Shown: positions 40,024 through 51,260 of the stretch, in pieces
Numbering within the stretch: the stretch's first letter is position 1
How the letters are laid out: each line of letters begins with the position of its first letter
From: Rhizobium sp. 18055
GTDB lineage: Bacteria; Pseudomonadota; Alphaproteobacteria; Rhizobiales; Rhizobiaceae
DNA length: 64,000 nt
NCBI RefSeq assembly: GCF_902706285.1
Contig: NZ_CACSKD010000006.1
Location: 124,001-188,000, forward strand
Direction of reading: 5' to 3'
Program-made: the position numbers and the translations under genes
Notes under the pieces: generated by a model
The model's database searches: none
The model's input: only the letters and a program-made list of their open reading frames with translations
What the model was told of the DNA's origin: nothing

Positions 40024-40377
40024 TCAGCTTCTGTGGGAGACGATGTTGATCAGCGTTCCGAAGGGATCTCGGACATAGAGTCGGCGCACACCCCAGGGCT
40101 CATCGGCCGGGCTATAGGTGATTTCAAAGCCAGCCTCGCTCATGGCTGAAAAGGCTTCGTCGATGTCATCGACTTCGATCGACAATCCCGGCACCGGTGT
40201 TCCCGAGCCGCCTTCGCTGGCGAAACTGATCTGCACCGGCATCTCCCGGCCGGAGCCATAGGTGGCGATCCAGCCATGATCCATCAGCGGGTCAAGCCCA
40301 AGGATGTCCTGGTAGAAGGCCTTCGCGGCGGCGGGATCGGCGGTTTGGATATTGGCTACGATTCGTCTGACCTGCAT
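40024..40377 (-). CDS. VOC/glyoxalase superfamily protein
   Basis: 117-aa protein: RIVANIQTADPAAAKAFYQD, GLSIEVDDIDEAFSAMSEAG, and RRLYVRDPFGTLINIVSH are the paired VOC modules. ATG 40377 has GGGAGGT just upstream, deciding against the longer frame to 40482. Substrate unknown; a metal-binding His/Glu set is not complete enough to assign lactoylglutathione lyase. Confidence 0.82.
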   Translation of the reverse strand: MQVRRIVANIQTADPAAAKAFYQDILGLDPLMDHGWIATYGSGREMPVQISFASEGGSGTPVPGLSIEVDDIDEAFSAMSEAGFEITYSPADEPWGVRRLYVRDPFGTLINIVSHRS

Positions 40378-40510
40378 GAGACCTCCCGAGGTTCGTCTTG
40401 GATGATCAAGGATGATGGTTGCAGCAATCTCGAATCCGGTTTGCACCCCCTTGGAAATGCCTCCGCTTCCAGACAAGATCATTCCGCTTCAAGCTATCTG
40501 GGAGACTCCG

Positions 40511-40981
40511 ATGGAAAATCACGAGCCGTTTTTGCGCGAGGCGATCGCGCTGTCGAAATCCGCGGTAGACCGCGGCGACGAACCGTTCGGCTCGTTGCTG
40601 GTGAAGGACGGTGACGTCATCCTGCGCGCCGAAAACAGCGTCTTCACCGGCCACGATATGACCAACCACGCCGAGATGAACCTGGTCAAGCTGGCGGCCC
40701 AGCACTACGACACGGCCTTTCTGGCTGATTGCACGCTCTACACCAGCACGGAGCCATGCGCGATGTGCTCCGGGGCGATCTATTGGTCGGGCATCGGGCG
40801 GATGGTGTTTGCGTGCTCCGAAGTACGGCTTGGCGAGATTGCCGGGATCGGGCTGAATGTGCCGAGCCGGGCTGTGCTGCAGACCGGCGCGCGCATCGTC
40901 ACCGTGGTTGGCCCGAACCTCGAAGACGAGGCCGCCGCAGTCCATCAGCAATTCTGGCCGAAGCATCTCGGCAAGGTTTAG
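40511..40981 (+). CDS. nucleoside/guanine deaminase-like zinc enzyme
   Basis: 156-aa member of the cytidine deaminase superfamily. The zinc site is complete: HAEMN (His and catalytic Glu) and PCAMCSGAIYWSG (two Cys). RGDEPFGSLLVKDG is the usual N-terminal strand pair. The length and PCAMC context fit guanine deaminase (GuaD)-like or general nucleoside deaminases rather than tRNA-specific TadA. GGGAGA precedes ATG 40511. Divergent from the VOC gene with 133 bp between them. Confidence 0.82.
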   Translation: MENHEPFLREAIALSKSAVDRGDEPFGSLLVKDGDVILRAENSVFTGHDMTNHAEMNLVKLAAQHYDTAFLADCTLYTSTEPCAMCSGAIYWSGIGRMVFACSEVRLGEIAGIGLNVPSRAVLQTGARIVTVVGPNLEDEAAAVHQQFWPKHLGKV

Positions 40982-41076
40982 ATCCTCGGCTGAGGACACC
41001 TTGATCAGAGCCCGTTTGACGTTGCGGCGATTTCTGGACGCGGCAGCCGTCGCCTGGTCGTATGTCGTTGTCGAAC

Positions 41077-41110
41077 AAGAAAAAAGCCGGATGGCAGAAC
41101 CATCCGGCTT
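41077..41110 (-). terminator. terminator of ndvA (minus strand)
   Basis: Perfect 11-bp stem AAGCCGGATGG/CCATCCGGCTT (41084-41094 with 41100-41110), 5-nt loop, and a T-rich tail when read on the minus strand. Confidence 0.9.
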
Positions 41111-41135
41111 CGATCGATTGTCAGGCTCGCCTTGA

Positions 41136-42899
41136 TCAGGCAGCTTCCGTCGCGTGGGCATTGCGGACTTCCTCGTCCGTGATGATGCCCGAGGCGCGCA
41201 GCAGGGCAGCGAAGCGGCCGTTGCTCTGGCTGAGTTCATCGAAGCTGCCTTCTTCGACGACGCGACCGTTGTCGAGGAAGAGAACCTTGTCGGCTTCGCG
41301 AACCGTCGATAGACGGTGGGCGATGATGAAGGTGGTGCGGTTCTGACGAAGATTGTCGATCGCAGCCTTCACGCGGTTTTCGGTTTCGACGTCGAGCGCG
41401 CTGGTCGCTTCGTCGAGTACCAGGATCGGCGCATCCTTGAGGATGGCGCGGGCGATGGCCACACGCTGGCGTTCGCCGCCCGAGAGCCTGTTGCCGCGTT
41501 CGCCGACATGGGTGTCGTACTGGTCTTCGCGGGTCTCGATGAAGTCTGCAGCAGCGGCAGCTTCGGCTGCACGGCGCATGTCTTCATCCGAAGCGCCTTC
41601 CCGACCGAGGCGAATGTTGTCGCTGATCGAACGGTTGAGCAGGCCGGCATCCTGGAACACGGTAGCGATATAGCGGCGCAGCGACTTGCGGGTCACCTTG
41701 GTCGTATCGTGGCCATCGACCAGGATCTGGCCACTGTCCGGGTCATAGACGCGCTGCAGCAGGTTGATCATCGTGGTCTTGCCGGAGCCGGTCGGGCCGA
41801 CGATTGCAACCGTCTGGCCAGCCTTGGCGGTGAAGGACACGTTGTGCAGGCCCTGCGCGGTGTTGCCGAAGCGGAACGAGACGTTGCGGAATTCGACTTC
41901 GCCCTTGACGTCCTTGATGTCGGCAGTGCCGGCAGGCTCTTCGCGTTCACGGACCGAGTCTTCGAGCGTGTAGAAGTCCTCAAGCTTGGAACGGGCTTCG
42001 AAAATCTGCGTTGCGAACTGGCGCATCTGGTCGAGACGCGAGATCAGCAGGTTGGCAAAGCCGATGAAGGCGATGACGTCACCGATGCGCAGCTCTCCGG
42101 CCTGAACCATGACCGTACCGATGACCAGAATGATCATCATGGCGACGGTCGAAGCCATGCGGTTCATCGCGCCGGCAAGGGCCCACCAGTCGAGAACCGG
42201 ATACTGGGCCTGCAGCAGGCGTTCGGTGAACGAGCGCAGTGCCTTGGTTTCGGCTTCGATGCGGTTGTAGCTATGCAGCACCGAGACGTTGCTGATCGAG
42301 TCGCTGACATGCGAGAAAACCGTGTGGTAGTGGTTTTCGACCGACGCCTGGCCATCCTTGGTGCGGCTCATGACGAGACGACCGATCAGCCAGTAGGCGG
42401 CGCCGAGCACGACCAGCACGCCGGAAAGGCGCATGTCCATCGACATTGCCGTCGGGATCAGGATGAGGATAGCGACAACGGTTGCGAGGTGATTGCGCAT
42501 GAATTCGAGCCAGAGGCCGAACAGCGTTTCACAAGCGCGCAGCAGTGTATGCAGGGCATTGGACGTGCCACGCTGATGGTGCCAGGAGAGCGGCATCGAG
42601 ATGATGCGACCGAAGGCTTCCGTCAACAGCGTTGCACGACGACCATGCGCCAGCCGGTCTGCCTCGCGGGCGACCAGCACGAATGCAATGGTGTTGAAGA
42701 CGGCAAAGGCCGCCCACATGAAGAGGATCGGCTTGACCTCACCTTTGCCCGAAATGGCATCTATGATCCGACCGAAAAGGATCGGCTCGGCGATTGTGAT
42801 CGCGGCGAGTACGATGTTCGCGATAACGACCAGGGATACGCGGAACTTGTATGCGCCAAGATAGCGCAAAGCTCTTGCATAGACCTTGAATAGCGACAC
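41136..42899 (-). CDS. ndvA: beta-(1,2)-glucan export ATP-binding/permease protein NdvA (ChvA)
   Basis: 587-aa ABC exporter that carries cyclic beta-1,2-glucan to the periplasm, needed for osmoadaptation, nodule invasion in rhizobia and attachment in agrobacteria. N-terminus SLFKVYARALRYLGAYKFRV and VVIANIVLAAITIAEPILFG are those of NdvA. Six helices are followed by the ATPase domain: Walker A GPTGSGKT, signature RLSGGERQRVAIARA, Walker B ILVLDEATSALD, H-loop IIAHRLSTV. GTG 42899 with GAGG 8 nt upstream gives the family length; an in-frame ATG at 42920 would add seven residues. The glucan synthase ndvB is not in the window. Confidence 0.96.
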   Translation of the reverse strand: MSLFKVYARALRYLGAYKFRVSLVVIANIVLAAITIAEPILFGRIIDAISGKGEVKPILFMWAAFAVFNTIAFVLVAREADRLAHGRRATLLTEAFGRIISMPLSWHHQRGTSNALHTLLRACETLFGLWLEFMRNHLATVVAILILIPTAMSMDMRLSGVLVVLGAAYWLIGRLVMSRTKDGQASVENHYHTVFSHVSDSISNVSVLHSYNRIEAETKALRSFTERLLQAQYPVLDWWALAGAMNRMASTVAMMIILVIGTVMVQAGELRIGDVIAFIGFANLLISRLDQMRQFATQIFEARSKLEDFYTLEDSVREREEPAGTADIKDVKGEVEFRNVSFRFGNTAQGLHNVSFTAKAGQTVAIVGPTGSGKTTMINLLQRVYDPDSGQILVDGHDTTKVTRKSLRRYIATVFQDAGLLNRSISDNIRLGREGASDEDMRRAAEAAAAADFIETREDQYDTHVGERGNRLSGGERQRVAIARAILKDAPILVLDEATSALDVETENRVKAAIDNLRQNRTTFIIAHRLSTVREADKVLFLDNGRVVEEGSFDELSQSNGRFAALLRASGIITDEEVRNAHATEAA

Positions 42900-43096
42900 G
42901 GCGATTACCTCTTTGTGCATCTGCGAAATAGCGGATGTTGCAATGCTACAAAATTCTATCTGAACCGGCGATTAACAGCGCATTCATTGTTGGATTCCGG
43001 CGGTCGCGCGGCGGCGTTTTTTCCAAGGCGAAAGGCCAGATGTCGTGAAGATTTTTAGTGAAATAAAAAGGCCCTACAATTATCACTTGCGTTGTG

Positions 43097-43111
43097 GTGC
43101 CAGACTGGCAC
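43097..43111 (+). promoter_or_regulatory. 15-bp palindrome GTGCCAG-A-CTGGCAC, lux-box-like site
   Basis: Perfect 7-bp inverted repeat around a single A in the 330-bp gap between divergent ndvA and the LuxR-type gene, 119-133 bp before the latter. The half-site TGCCAG resembles lux/las boxes, but these have an even-numbered centre, so the spacing is off by one. The rest of 42900-43229 shows no gene. Confidence 0.45.
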
Positions 43112-43229
43112 ACCATAAACAGATATTCTGAACTCAGTTTTAAATTGCAACGATAACCGTTTGCTATCGGGGCGTATCCCGGCGTGGCGGCTTCACTTAA
43201 AAAGCCTGGTACGGGATGGGGGCATTTTA

Positions 43230-43973
43230 GTGAATATTCATTCTTTAATTCAATTACTTGTCGTTCTTGAAGAGTGCCGGAAAGCGGAATCGGTCGTCGA
43301 TGAGCTGAAGCATGTTATCCTGTCATATGGGTTCGAGTTCTACGGACTTCTCAAGTATCCCAAGCATAGCGAGGATCTGGTCGGTTCGGTGCTTGTCGGC
43401 CAATGGCCGGAAGGGTGGGCGCAGGTCTATATCACCAAGAAATACATGCTGAGCGATCCGACGATCCGCTATCTCGCACATGCGCAACGGCCGTTCCGCT
43501 GGCGAGACAGTCTGGCGGCATTTCGCAAGGATCCGCATTACCGGCGCCTGGAGCAGATGATGTCGGCTGCTGCCGGCCATGGATTGAAGGAAGGGTACAT
43601 TTTTCCGATCCACGGCCGAAGTGGCGTCCTTGGCTACATGACAATCGGCGGCAGGTCGGTCGATCTCTCGCCGGTCGAGATTTCTCTGCTGGATGCGATC
43701 GCACGCAAGGCGTTCTGGCGTCTTCTCGAGCTTCGTGGCGAAGAGGGCGTGGCGCTCGAGGATTTGCCCGGTGCAGATACGCGGCTGACGCGGCGTGAAA
43801 TGGAAATCCTGCAGTATCTGGCGGAGGGGATGACCTCCGTGGAGATCGGCAAGCAATTGCAGATCTCCAACCATACGGTCGATTGGTACATGAACGGTCT
43901 GCAGGACAAGCTGAAGGCCAAGAACCGGCAGCATGCCGTGGCAGTTGCTTTCCGGCATGGGCTTATTACCTAG
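43230..43973 (+). CDS. LuxR-family regulator with autoinducer-binding domain (no luxI nearby)
   Basis: 247-aa regulator starting at GTG 43230 with a GGGG tract 8 nt before. The N-terminal part is an acyl-homoserine-lactone-type domain, with WAQVYITKKYMLSDPTIRYL and RPFRWRDSL matching the conserved Trp, Tyr, Asp-Pro and Trp ligand residues. C-terminal HTH LTRREMEILQYLAEGMTSVE and NHTVDWYMNGLQDKLKAK. No LuxI synthase is present in the window, so this is a solo or depends on a distant synthase. It sits between ndvA and pyc, separated from pyc by 115 bp. Confidence 0.9.
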   Translation: MNIHSLIQLLVVLEECRKAESVVDELKHVILSYGFEFYGLLKYPKHSEDLVGSVLVGQWPEGWAQVYITKKYMLSDPTIRYLAHAQRPFRWRDSLAAFRKDPHYRRLEQMMSAAAGHGLKEGYIFPIHGRSGVLGYMTIGGRSVDLSPVEISLLDAIARKAFWRLLELRGEEGVALEDLPGADTRLTRREMEILQYLAEGMTSVEIGKQLQISNHTVDWYMNGLQDKLKAKNRQHAVAVAFRHGLIT

Positions 43974-44088
43974 TTTGAAGAAATTCGATTTGGGAGTGGT
44001 CGGGGAAATTGAACTTTCCGTGACAGCGCGTTAAGACTCTTCTTCGCGGGTGCAGCATTGCCCGTTTCGATGCCGTGAGGAGACTGCA

Positions 44089-47553
<3,465 letters not shown>

Positions 47554-47635
47554 GGTGACTTGACGGGTGCCGCGTGATGCGGCGCCCTGCCACCGGATAG
47601 GGCATCCGCGATGTTGCGTTCTGGTCGACGTGGTT

Positions 47636-47751
47636 AGATCCTCGGCACAAGGCCGAGGATGACGTCGAGAATTAATTAACGTAACAATCTCAATTGTTTA
47701 ATCACGGAATCCCACCCTCCGCCGTCATCCTCGGGCTTGTCCCGAGGATCT
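47636..47751. repeat. pair of inverted 29-bp palindromic repeats (MITE-like unit)
   Basis: Left arm 47636-47664 and right arm 47723-47751 are inverted copies with two mismatches. Each arm is itself a hairpin (ATCCTCGG/CCGAGGAT and ATCCTCGGG/CCCGAGGAT). About 58 bp of AT-rich sequence lies between. The GTCATCCTCGG...CCGAGGATC motif is, from memory, a frequently dispersed intergenic repeat in Rhizobiales. The element fills most of the 47554-47840 gap between pyc and the convergent transporter gene and may also act as a bidirectional terminator. Confidence 0.8.
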
Positions 47752-47840
47752 GCAACATGTCGGTTGTCTCGACGTGACCGGGCGCCCGGAACAGTGGCTG
47801 AGAACGCCGCGCAAGTGCGATGATCTCACGAGGCCGCCCA

Positions 47841-48602
47841 TCAGATATCGTAGGTGTGGGCGGCGTTGATCGTCGAGATGAAGCGTTTGGTGCGCTCGCG
47901 TTCCGGGGCGGTGAAGATGTTCCTGGCGCTGCCGGTCTCGACCACGCTTCCGGCTTCCAGAAACACCACGTCGTTGGCGATCTTCGAGGCGAGTCGAAGG
48001 TCATGCGTTGCCATGACCATGGTCGTGCCTTCGCTGGCGAGGCGGCCGAGGACATCGACCACTTCGGCCGACAGTTCCGGATCGAGCGCCGAGGTCGGCT
48101 CGTCGCAGAGCAGCACGCGCGGCGAGGGTGCCAGCGCGCGGGCGATTGCCACGCGTTGCTGCTGGCCGCCTGACAGCGTCGATGGCCAGGCGTCGGCCTT
48201 GTGGGCCATGCCGACCTTGGTCAGCAGTTCCATCGCCCGGTCGCGGGCTTTCTGCCTTGGCCATTTCAGCACGGTCACCAGGCTTTCCATGACGTTTTCG
48301 ATCGCCGTCTGGTGCGGGAAGAGTTGGAAGTTCTGGAACACCATGCCGGTCTGCCGGCGGATTTTCTGGATCGCCGGCCAGCTGGTTTTCTGGCCGGGCT
48401 TGAAGGTCAGTGTCTCGTCGCCGAGATGGATCGTTCCTGCGGTCGGGATCTCCAGCAGGTTGATGCAGCGCAGCAGCGTGCTCTTGCCGCCGCCGGACGG
48501 GCCGACGAGGGCGGTGACGTTGCCCTCGGGTATGCGGATGCTGATGTCCTTCAGGATGACGGCGTCGCCGAAGCGCTTTTCGATGTTTTGAAGCTCGATC
48601 AT
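47841..48602 (-). CDS. amino-acid (cystine/polar) ABC transporter ATP-binding protein
   Basis: 253-aa GlnQ-type ATPase. Walker A GPSGGGKST, Q-loop MVFQNFQLFPHQTA, signature TLSGGQQQRVAIARAL, Walker B VLLCDEPTSALDPE, H-loop ATHDL. It overlaps the permease gene by 4 bp and is the last gene of a binding protein-permease-ATPase operon. Specificity is probably cystine or polar amino acids, judged from the family of its partners. Confidence 0.92.
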   Translation of the reverse strand: MIELQNIEKRFGDAVILKDISIRIPEGNVTALVGPSGGGKSTLLRCINLLEIPTAGTIHLGDETLTFKPGQKTSWPAIQKIRRQTGMVFQNFQLFPHQTAIENVMESLVTVLKWPRQKARDRAMELLTKVGMAHKADAWPSTLSGGQQQRVAIARALAPSPRVLLCDEPTSALDPELSAEVVDVLGRLASEGTTMVMATHDLRLASKIANDVVFLEAGSVVETGSARNIFTAPERERTKRFISTINAAHTYDI

Positions 48603-49279
48603 GCGTTTGCCTCCAGCATGCCGCCGTAGCGGGCGAAGCGGCGCTCCAGCCTGACCTGCAGCGCCGACAGGACGGAGCTCAGCGCCAGATAGATCAGCGC
48701 CGCCTCGATGTAGAGGATCAGCGGCTCATAGGTGGTGGCGACGATGCGCTGGGCGGCCTGGAACAGTTCCGGTACGGTGATCGCGGCTGCCAGCGAGGTG
48801 TCCTTGACCAGCGAGATGAAGGTGTTGGAGAGGGGGGGCACGGCAACGCGGGTGGCCTGCGGCAGAATGGTACGGATCATCGCCTGACGCCAGCTCATGC
48901 CGATCGAATAGGCGGCCTCCCACTGGCCCTTGGGGACCGAGGAGATGACGGCACGGATGATTTCGGAGCTGTAGGCGCCGACATTCAGCGTGAAGCCTAT
49001 GAGGGCTGCCGGGAAGGCGTCGAGCAGGATGCCGATGCTGGGCAGGCCGTAGAAGATGACGAACAACTGCACGAGCAACGGCGTGCCGCGGATCACCCAG
49101 ACGTAGAAGCGCGCGATGGCGACGAAGGGTGCGGCGCCAAACAGCCGGGCAATGGCGGTGATCAGGCCAAGGGTGAGCCCGAGGACAAACGACAGCAATG
49201 TCAGCGGAATGGTGAAGATCAGCCCGGCCCACAGCAGGGGCACAAGCGAATCCGCCATCAATTGAAGCCAGTGCGGCAC
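48599..49279 (-). CDS. amino-acid ABC transporter permease
   Basis: 226-aa inner-membrane permease of the His/Glu/Gln/Arg/opine (HEQ) type with about five helices; LWAGLIFTIPLTLLSFVLGL starts the first, RGTPLLVQLFVIFYGLP is the signature, and MSWRQAMIRTILPQATRVAV is the EAA loop. GTG 49279 follows GAGGAA and is favoured; the frame also has a TTG at 49294 and ATG at 49258. A hairpin separates it from the upstream binding-protein gene. Confidence 0.9.
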   Translation of the reverse strand: MPHWLQLMADSLVPLLWAGLIFTIPLTLLSFVLGLTLGLITAIARLFGAAPFVAIARFYVWVIRGTPLLVQLFVIFYGLPSIGILLDAFPAALIGFTLNVGAYSSEIIRAVISSVPKGQWEAAYSIGMSWRQAMIRTILPQATRVAVPPLSNTFISLVKDTSLAAAITVPELFQAAQRIVATTYEPLILYIEAALIYLALSSVLSALQVRLERRFARYGGMLEANA

Positions 49280-49302
49280 GGGCGTGTTCCTCAATGAAAG
49301 AG

Positions 49303-49375
49303 GCGTTCAGCGAGGCTTCGCTGAACGCTTTATCAAGCAGATATAGAGGATGTCGGGGCGGCGGCAAACCGCCCC
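49303..49375 (-). terminator. two hairpins between the binding-protein and permease genes
   Basis: First (in minus-strand order) a 7-bp stem GGGGCGG/CCGCCCC (49355-49361 with 49369-49375), then an 11-bp perfect stem GCGTTCAGCGA/TCGCTGAACGC (49303-49313 with 49318-49328) with a short CTCTTTC tail. Likely partial termination or mRNA stabilisation, giving more binding protein than permease. Confidence 0.65.
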
Positions 49376-49398
49376 TGGGAAGGCGTTGGTCGAAGACC

Positions 49399-50172
49399 TT
49401 ACTTGGAGACGTCCTGGCCGAAATACTTGTCGGAAATCGTCTTGTAGGTGCCGTCGGCCTTGATCTCGGCCAGCGCCTTGTTGATCGCTTCCACAAGTTC
49501 CGGCTCGCCCTTGCGGATGATGATGCCGGAGTGATCGGCATTTTCTTCCTGCGCTACGATCTTCACCGGAGCATCCGGCTTGTGCTTCTTGAAGTCGAGG
49601 AAGGACAGGCTGTCGTTGATGGTGGCATCGGCGCGCTTGGTCAGCACCAGCTGGATCGACTGGTCGAAACCGTCGGTACCGACGAGTTCCGCACCCGATT
49701 GTTCGGCGAGTTTGCCGAAATTGCTGGTCAGCGACTGTGCCGACTTCTTGCCCTTGAGATCGGCAAACGACTTGATGCTGTCGTCGCCTGCGCCAACGAT
49801 CAGCACCGCCTTGGAGGCAATGTAGGGGTCGGAGAAGTCATACTTCTGCTTGCGTGCGTCGGTGATGCCGACCTGGTTGATGACCGTGTCGTAGCGCTTG
49901 GCATCGATACCCGCGATCAGGCCGTCCCACTTGCCCTCGACGAACTCGGCCTTGACGCCGAGCTTGGCAGCGACCGCTTCACCGATCTCGACGTCGAAAC
50001 CGACGAGCTTGCCTGATGTGTCATGAAAGGTGAACGGTGCGTAGGTGCCTTCGGTGCCGATCTTCAGCACGCCTGCCGATTTGACGGCGGCGAGATTTTC
50101 ACCGGCCAGCGCCGGCATCAGGGCTGCGGCCTGGAGCAGTGCGGCGGTGGCAAGCGTCTTCAGGAGGTTCAT
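49399..50172 (-). CDS. amino-acid ABC transporter substrate-binding protein
   Basis: 257-aa periplasmic protein with signal peptide of about 22 residues (MNLLKTLATAALLQAAALMP, cleavage near ALAGE). The SBP family 3 fold shows GVLKIGTEGTYAPFTFHD, FDVEIGEAVAAKLGVKAEF, ARKQKYDFSDPYI and ADATINDSLSFLDF. Closest in texture to FliY/TcyJ cystine-binding proteins. ATG 50172 chosen; the frame to 50283 adds a non-signal extension. First gene of the transporter operon, divergent from the DeoR regulator. Confidence 0.92.
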   Translation of the reverse strand: MNLLKTLATAALLQAAALMPALAGENLAAVKSAGVLKIGTEGTYAPFTFHDTSGKLVGFDVEIGEAVAAKLGVKAEFVEGKWDGLIAGIDAKRYDTVINQVGITDARKQKYDFSDPYIASKAVLIVGAGDDSIKSFADLKGKKSAQSLTSNFGKLAEQSGAELVGTDGFDQSIQLVLTKRADATINDSLSFLDFKKHKPDAPVKIVAQEENADHSGIIIRKGEPELVEAINKALAEIKADGTYKTISDKYFGQDVSK

Positions 50173-50347
50173 GTGTCTATCCAATTCACCAGATGTTCGA
50201 TGGGTGGAAAATCGCAGAAAAGCCGATGCCTTGATGCGTCGAAAACTGCAAATAAAATCGGCAAGTGCGAATATTTTTCTCATTTATCACGAATTCGGCG
50301 CGGACTGTTTCAGTTTGCCAGAAAACGTGTGCCGGCACCCACTTGCT

Positions 50348-50377
50348 TGCATGTTTGTGCATGTTTATACGTGTTGT
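50348..50377 (+). promoter_or_regulatory. three 10-bp direct repeats upstream of the DeoR-type gene
   Basis: TGCATGTTTG, TGCATGTTTA and TACGTGTTGT lie head to tail, ending 33 bp before the regulator start. Their period equals one helical turn, as expected for DeoR-family operators that place repeats on one face. They lie in the divergent gap 50173-50410 and could also affect the amino-acid transporter. Confidence 0.5.
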
Positions 50378-50410
50378 CATCGATTTGGCGTGCAGCTAGG
50401 CAGAACCGGC

Positions 50411-51193
50411 ATGAATGCGAACGAAATGCTCCTGGGCGAGCGACAAAATGCGATCTCGCGGAAGCTCATGGCCCATGGCCGCGTGCTGGCCGCCGAGCTT
50501 GCTTCCGAATTCGGCGTCTCCGAGGATACGGTCAGGCGGGACCTTCGCGAAATGGCGGCCGCCGGTCTTTGCGAGCGCGTCTATGGCGGTGCTCTGCCGA
50601 TCTCGCCGGCCGGTGGAAGTCTTACTCACCGGGCGACGGTGGCGCGTGATCGCAAGCAGGCGCTGGCGATTGCCACCGTCGCGCAGATCGTGCCCGGCTC
50701 GACGGTGTTCTTCGATGCCGGCAGCACCAATCTGGCGATTGCGGCGGCATTGCCGATCGATATGGCGCTGACCGCCGTGACCAACGCACCGGCGATTGCC
50801 GCGGCGCTGCTCGAAAAGCCCTTGGTCAATGTCATCCTCGTCGGCGGTCTGGTCGACCGGCAGGTCGGGGGTGCGCTTGGCGCCAAGGCGATGCGCGATA
50901 TGGAATCGCTGTCGCCGGATCTCTGCATTCTCGGTGTCTGTGGCGTCGATCTGACGGCCGGGGTGACGGTGTTCGGTTTCGAGGATGCCGAGTTCAAGCG
51001 CTTCGTGGCGTTGAAGAGCCGGCAGGTGCTGGTTGCCGCCACCTCCGACAAGTTCGGGACCGCGGCGCCACATGGCGTAATTTCCGTTTCCGACTGCCAA
51101 TGCCTGGTGGTCGAGCGCGATGCCGACCCGGAGATGCTGATCCATTATCGGGAGCGCGGCTGCCGGACGATCGTTGCCGGCGGTGCGGCATAG
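50411..51193 (+). CDS. DeoR/GlpR-family transcriptional regulator
   Basis: 260-aa repressor-type protein. N-terminal HTH (GERQNAISRKLMAHGRVLAA, SEFGVSEDTVRRDLREM, ERVYGGAL) and a DeoR C-terminal sensor domain with STVFFDAGSTNLAIAAAL and VGVCGVDLTAGVTVFGFEDA-like segments that bind phosphosugars. The start at ATG 50411 is the first conserved; the frame runs back to 50045 without coding character. Just downstream, on the same strand, is an MFS transporter that it probably controls. Confidence 0.88.
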   Translation: MNANEMLLGERQNAISRKLMAHGRVLAAELASEFGVSEDTVRRDLREMAAAGLCERVYGGALPISPAGGSLTHRATVARDRKQALAIATVAQIVPGSTVFFDAGSTNLAIAAALPIDMALTAVTNAPAIAAALLEKPLVNVILVGGLVDRQVGGALGAKAMRDMESLSPDLCILGVCGVDLTAGVTVFGFEDAEFKRFVALKSRQVLVAATSDKFGTAAPHGVISVSDCQCLVVERDADPEMLIHYRERGCRTIVAGGAA

Positions 51194-51260
51194 ACAGAAT
51201 TCAATCGGGCGTCGGGCGGGAGTGCCAATGCCAGTGGCTTCAGGCCCAATGGGAAGAGAC

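Noticed and set aside
41316..42893. 525-codon plus-strand frame opposite ndvA
   Set aside because: Antisense shadow of a clearly identified gene; histidine/aspartate/glutamine-rich composition typical of such shadows.
47554..47840. insertion sequence remnant
   Set aside because: There is no transposase fragment; only short palindromic repeats are seen.
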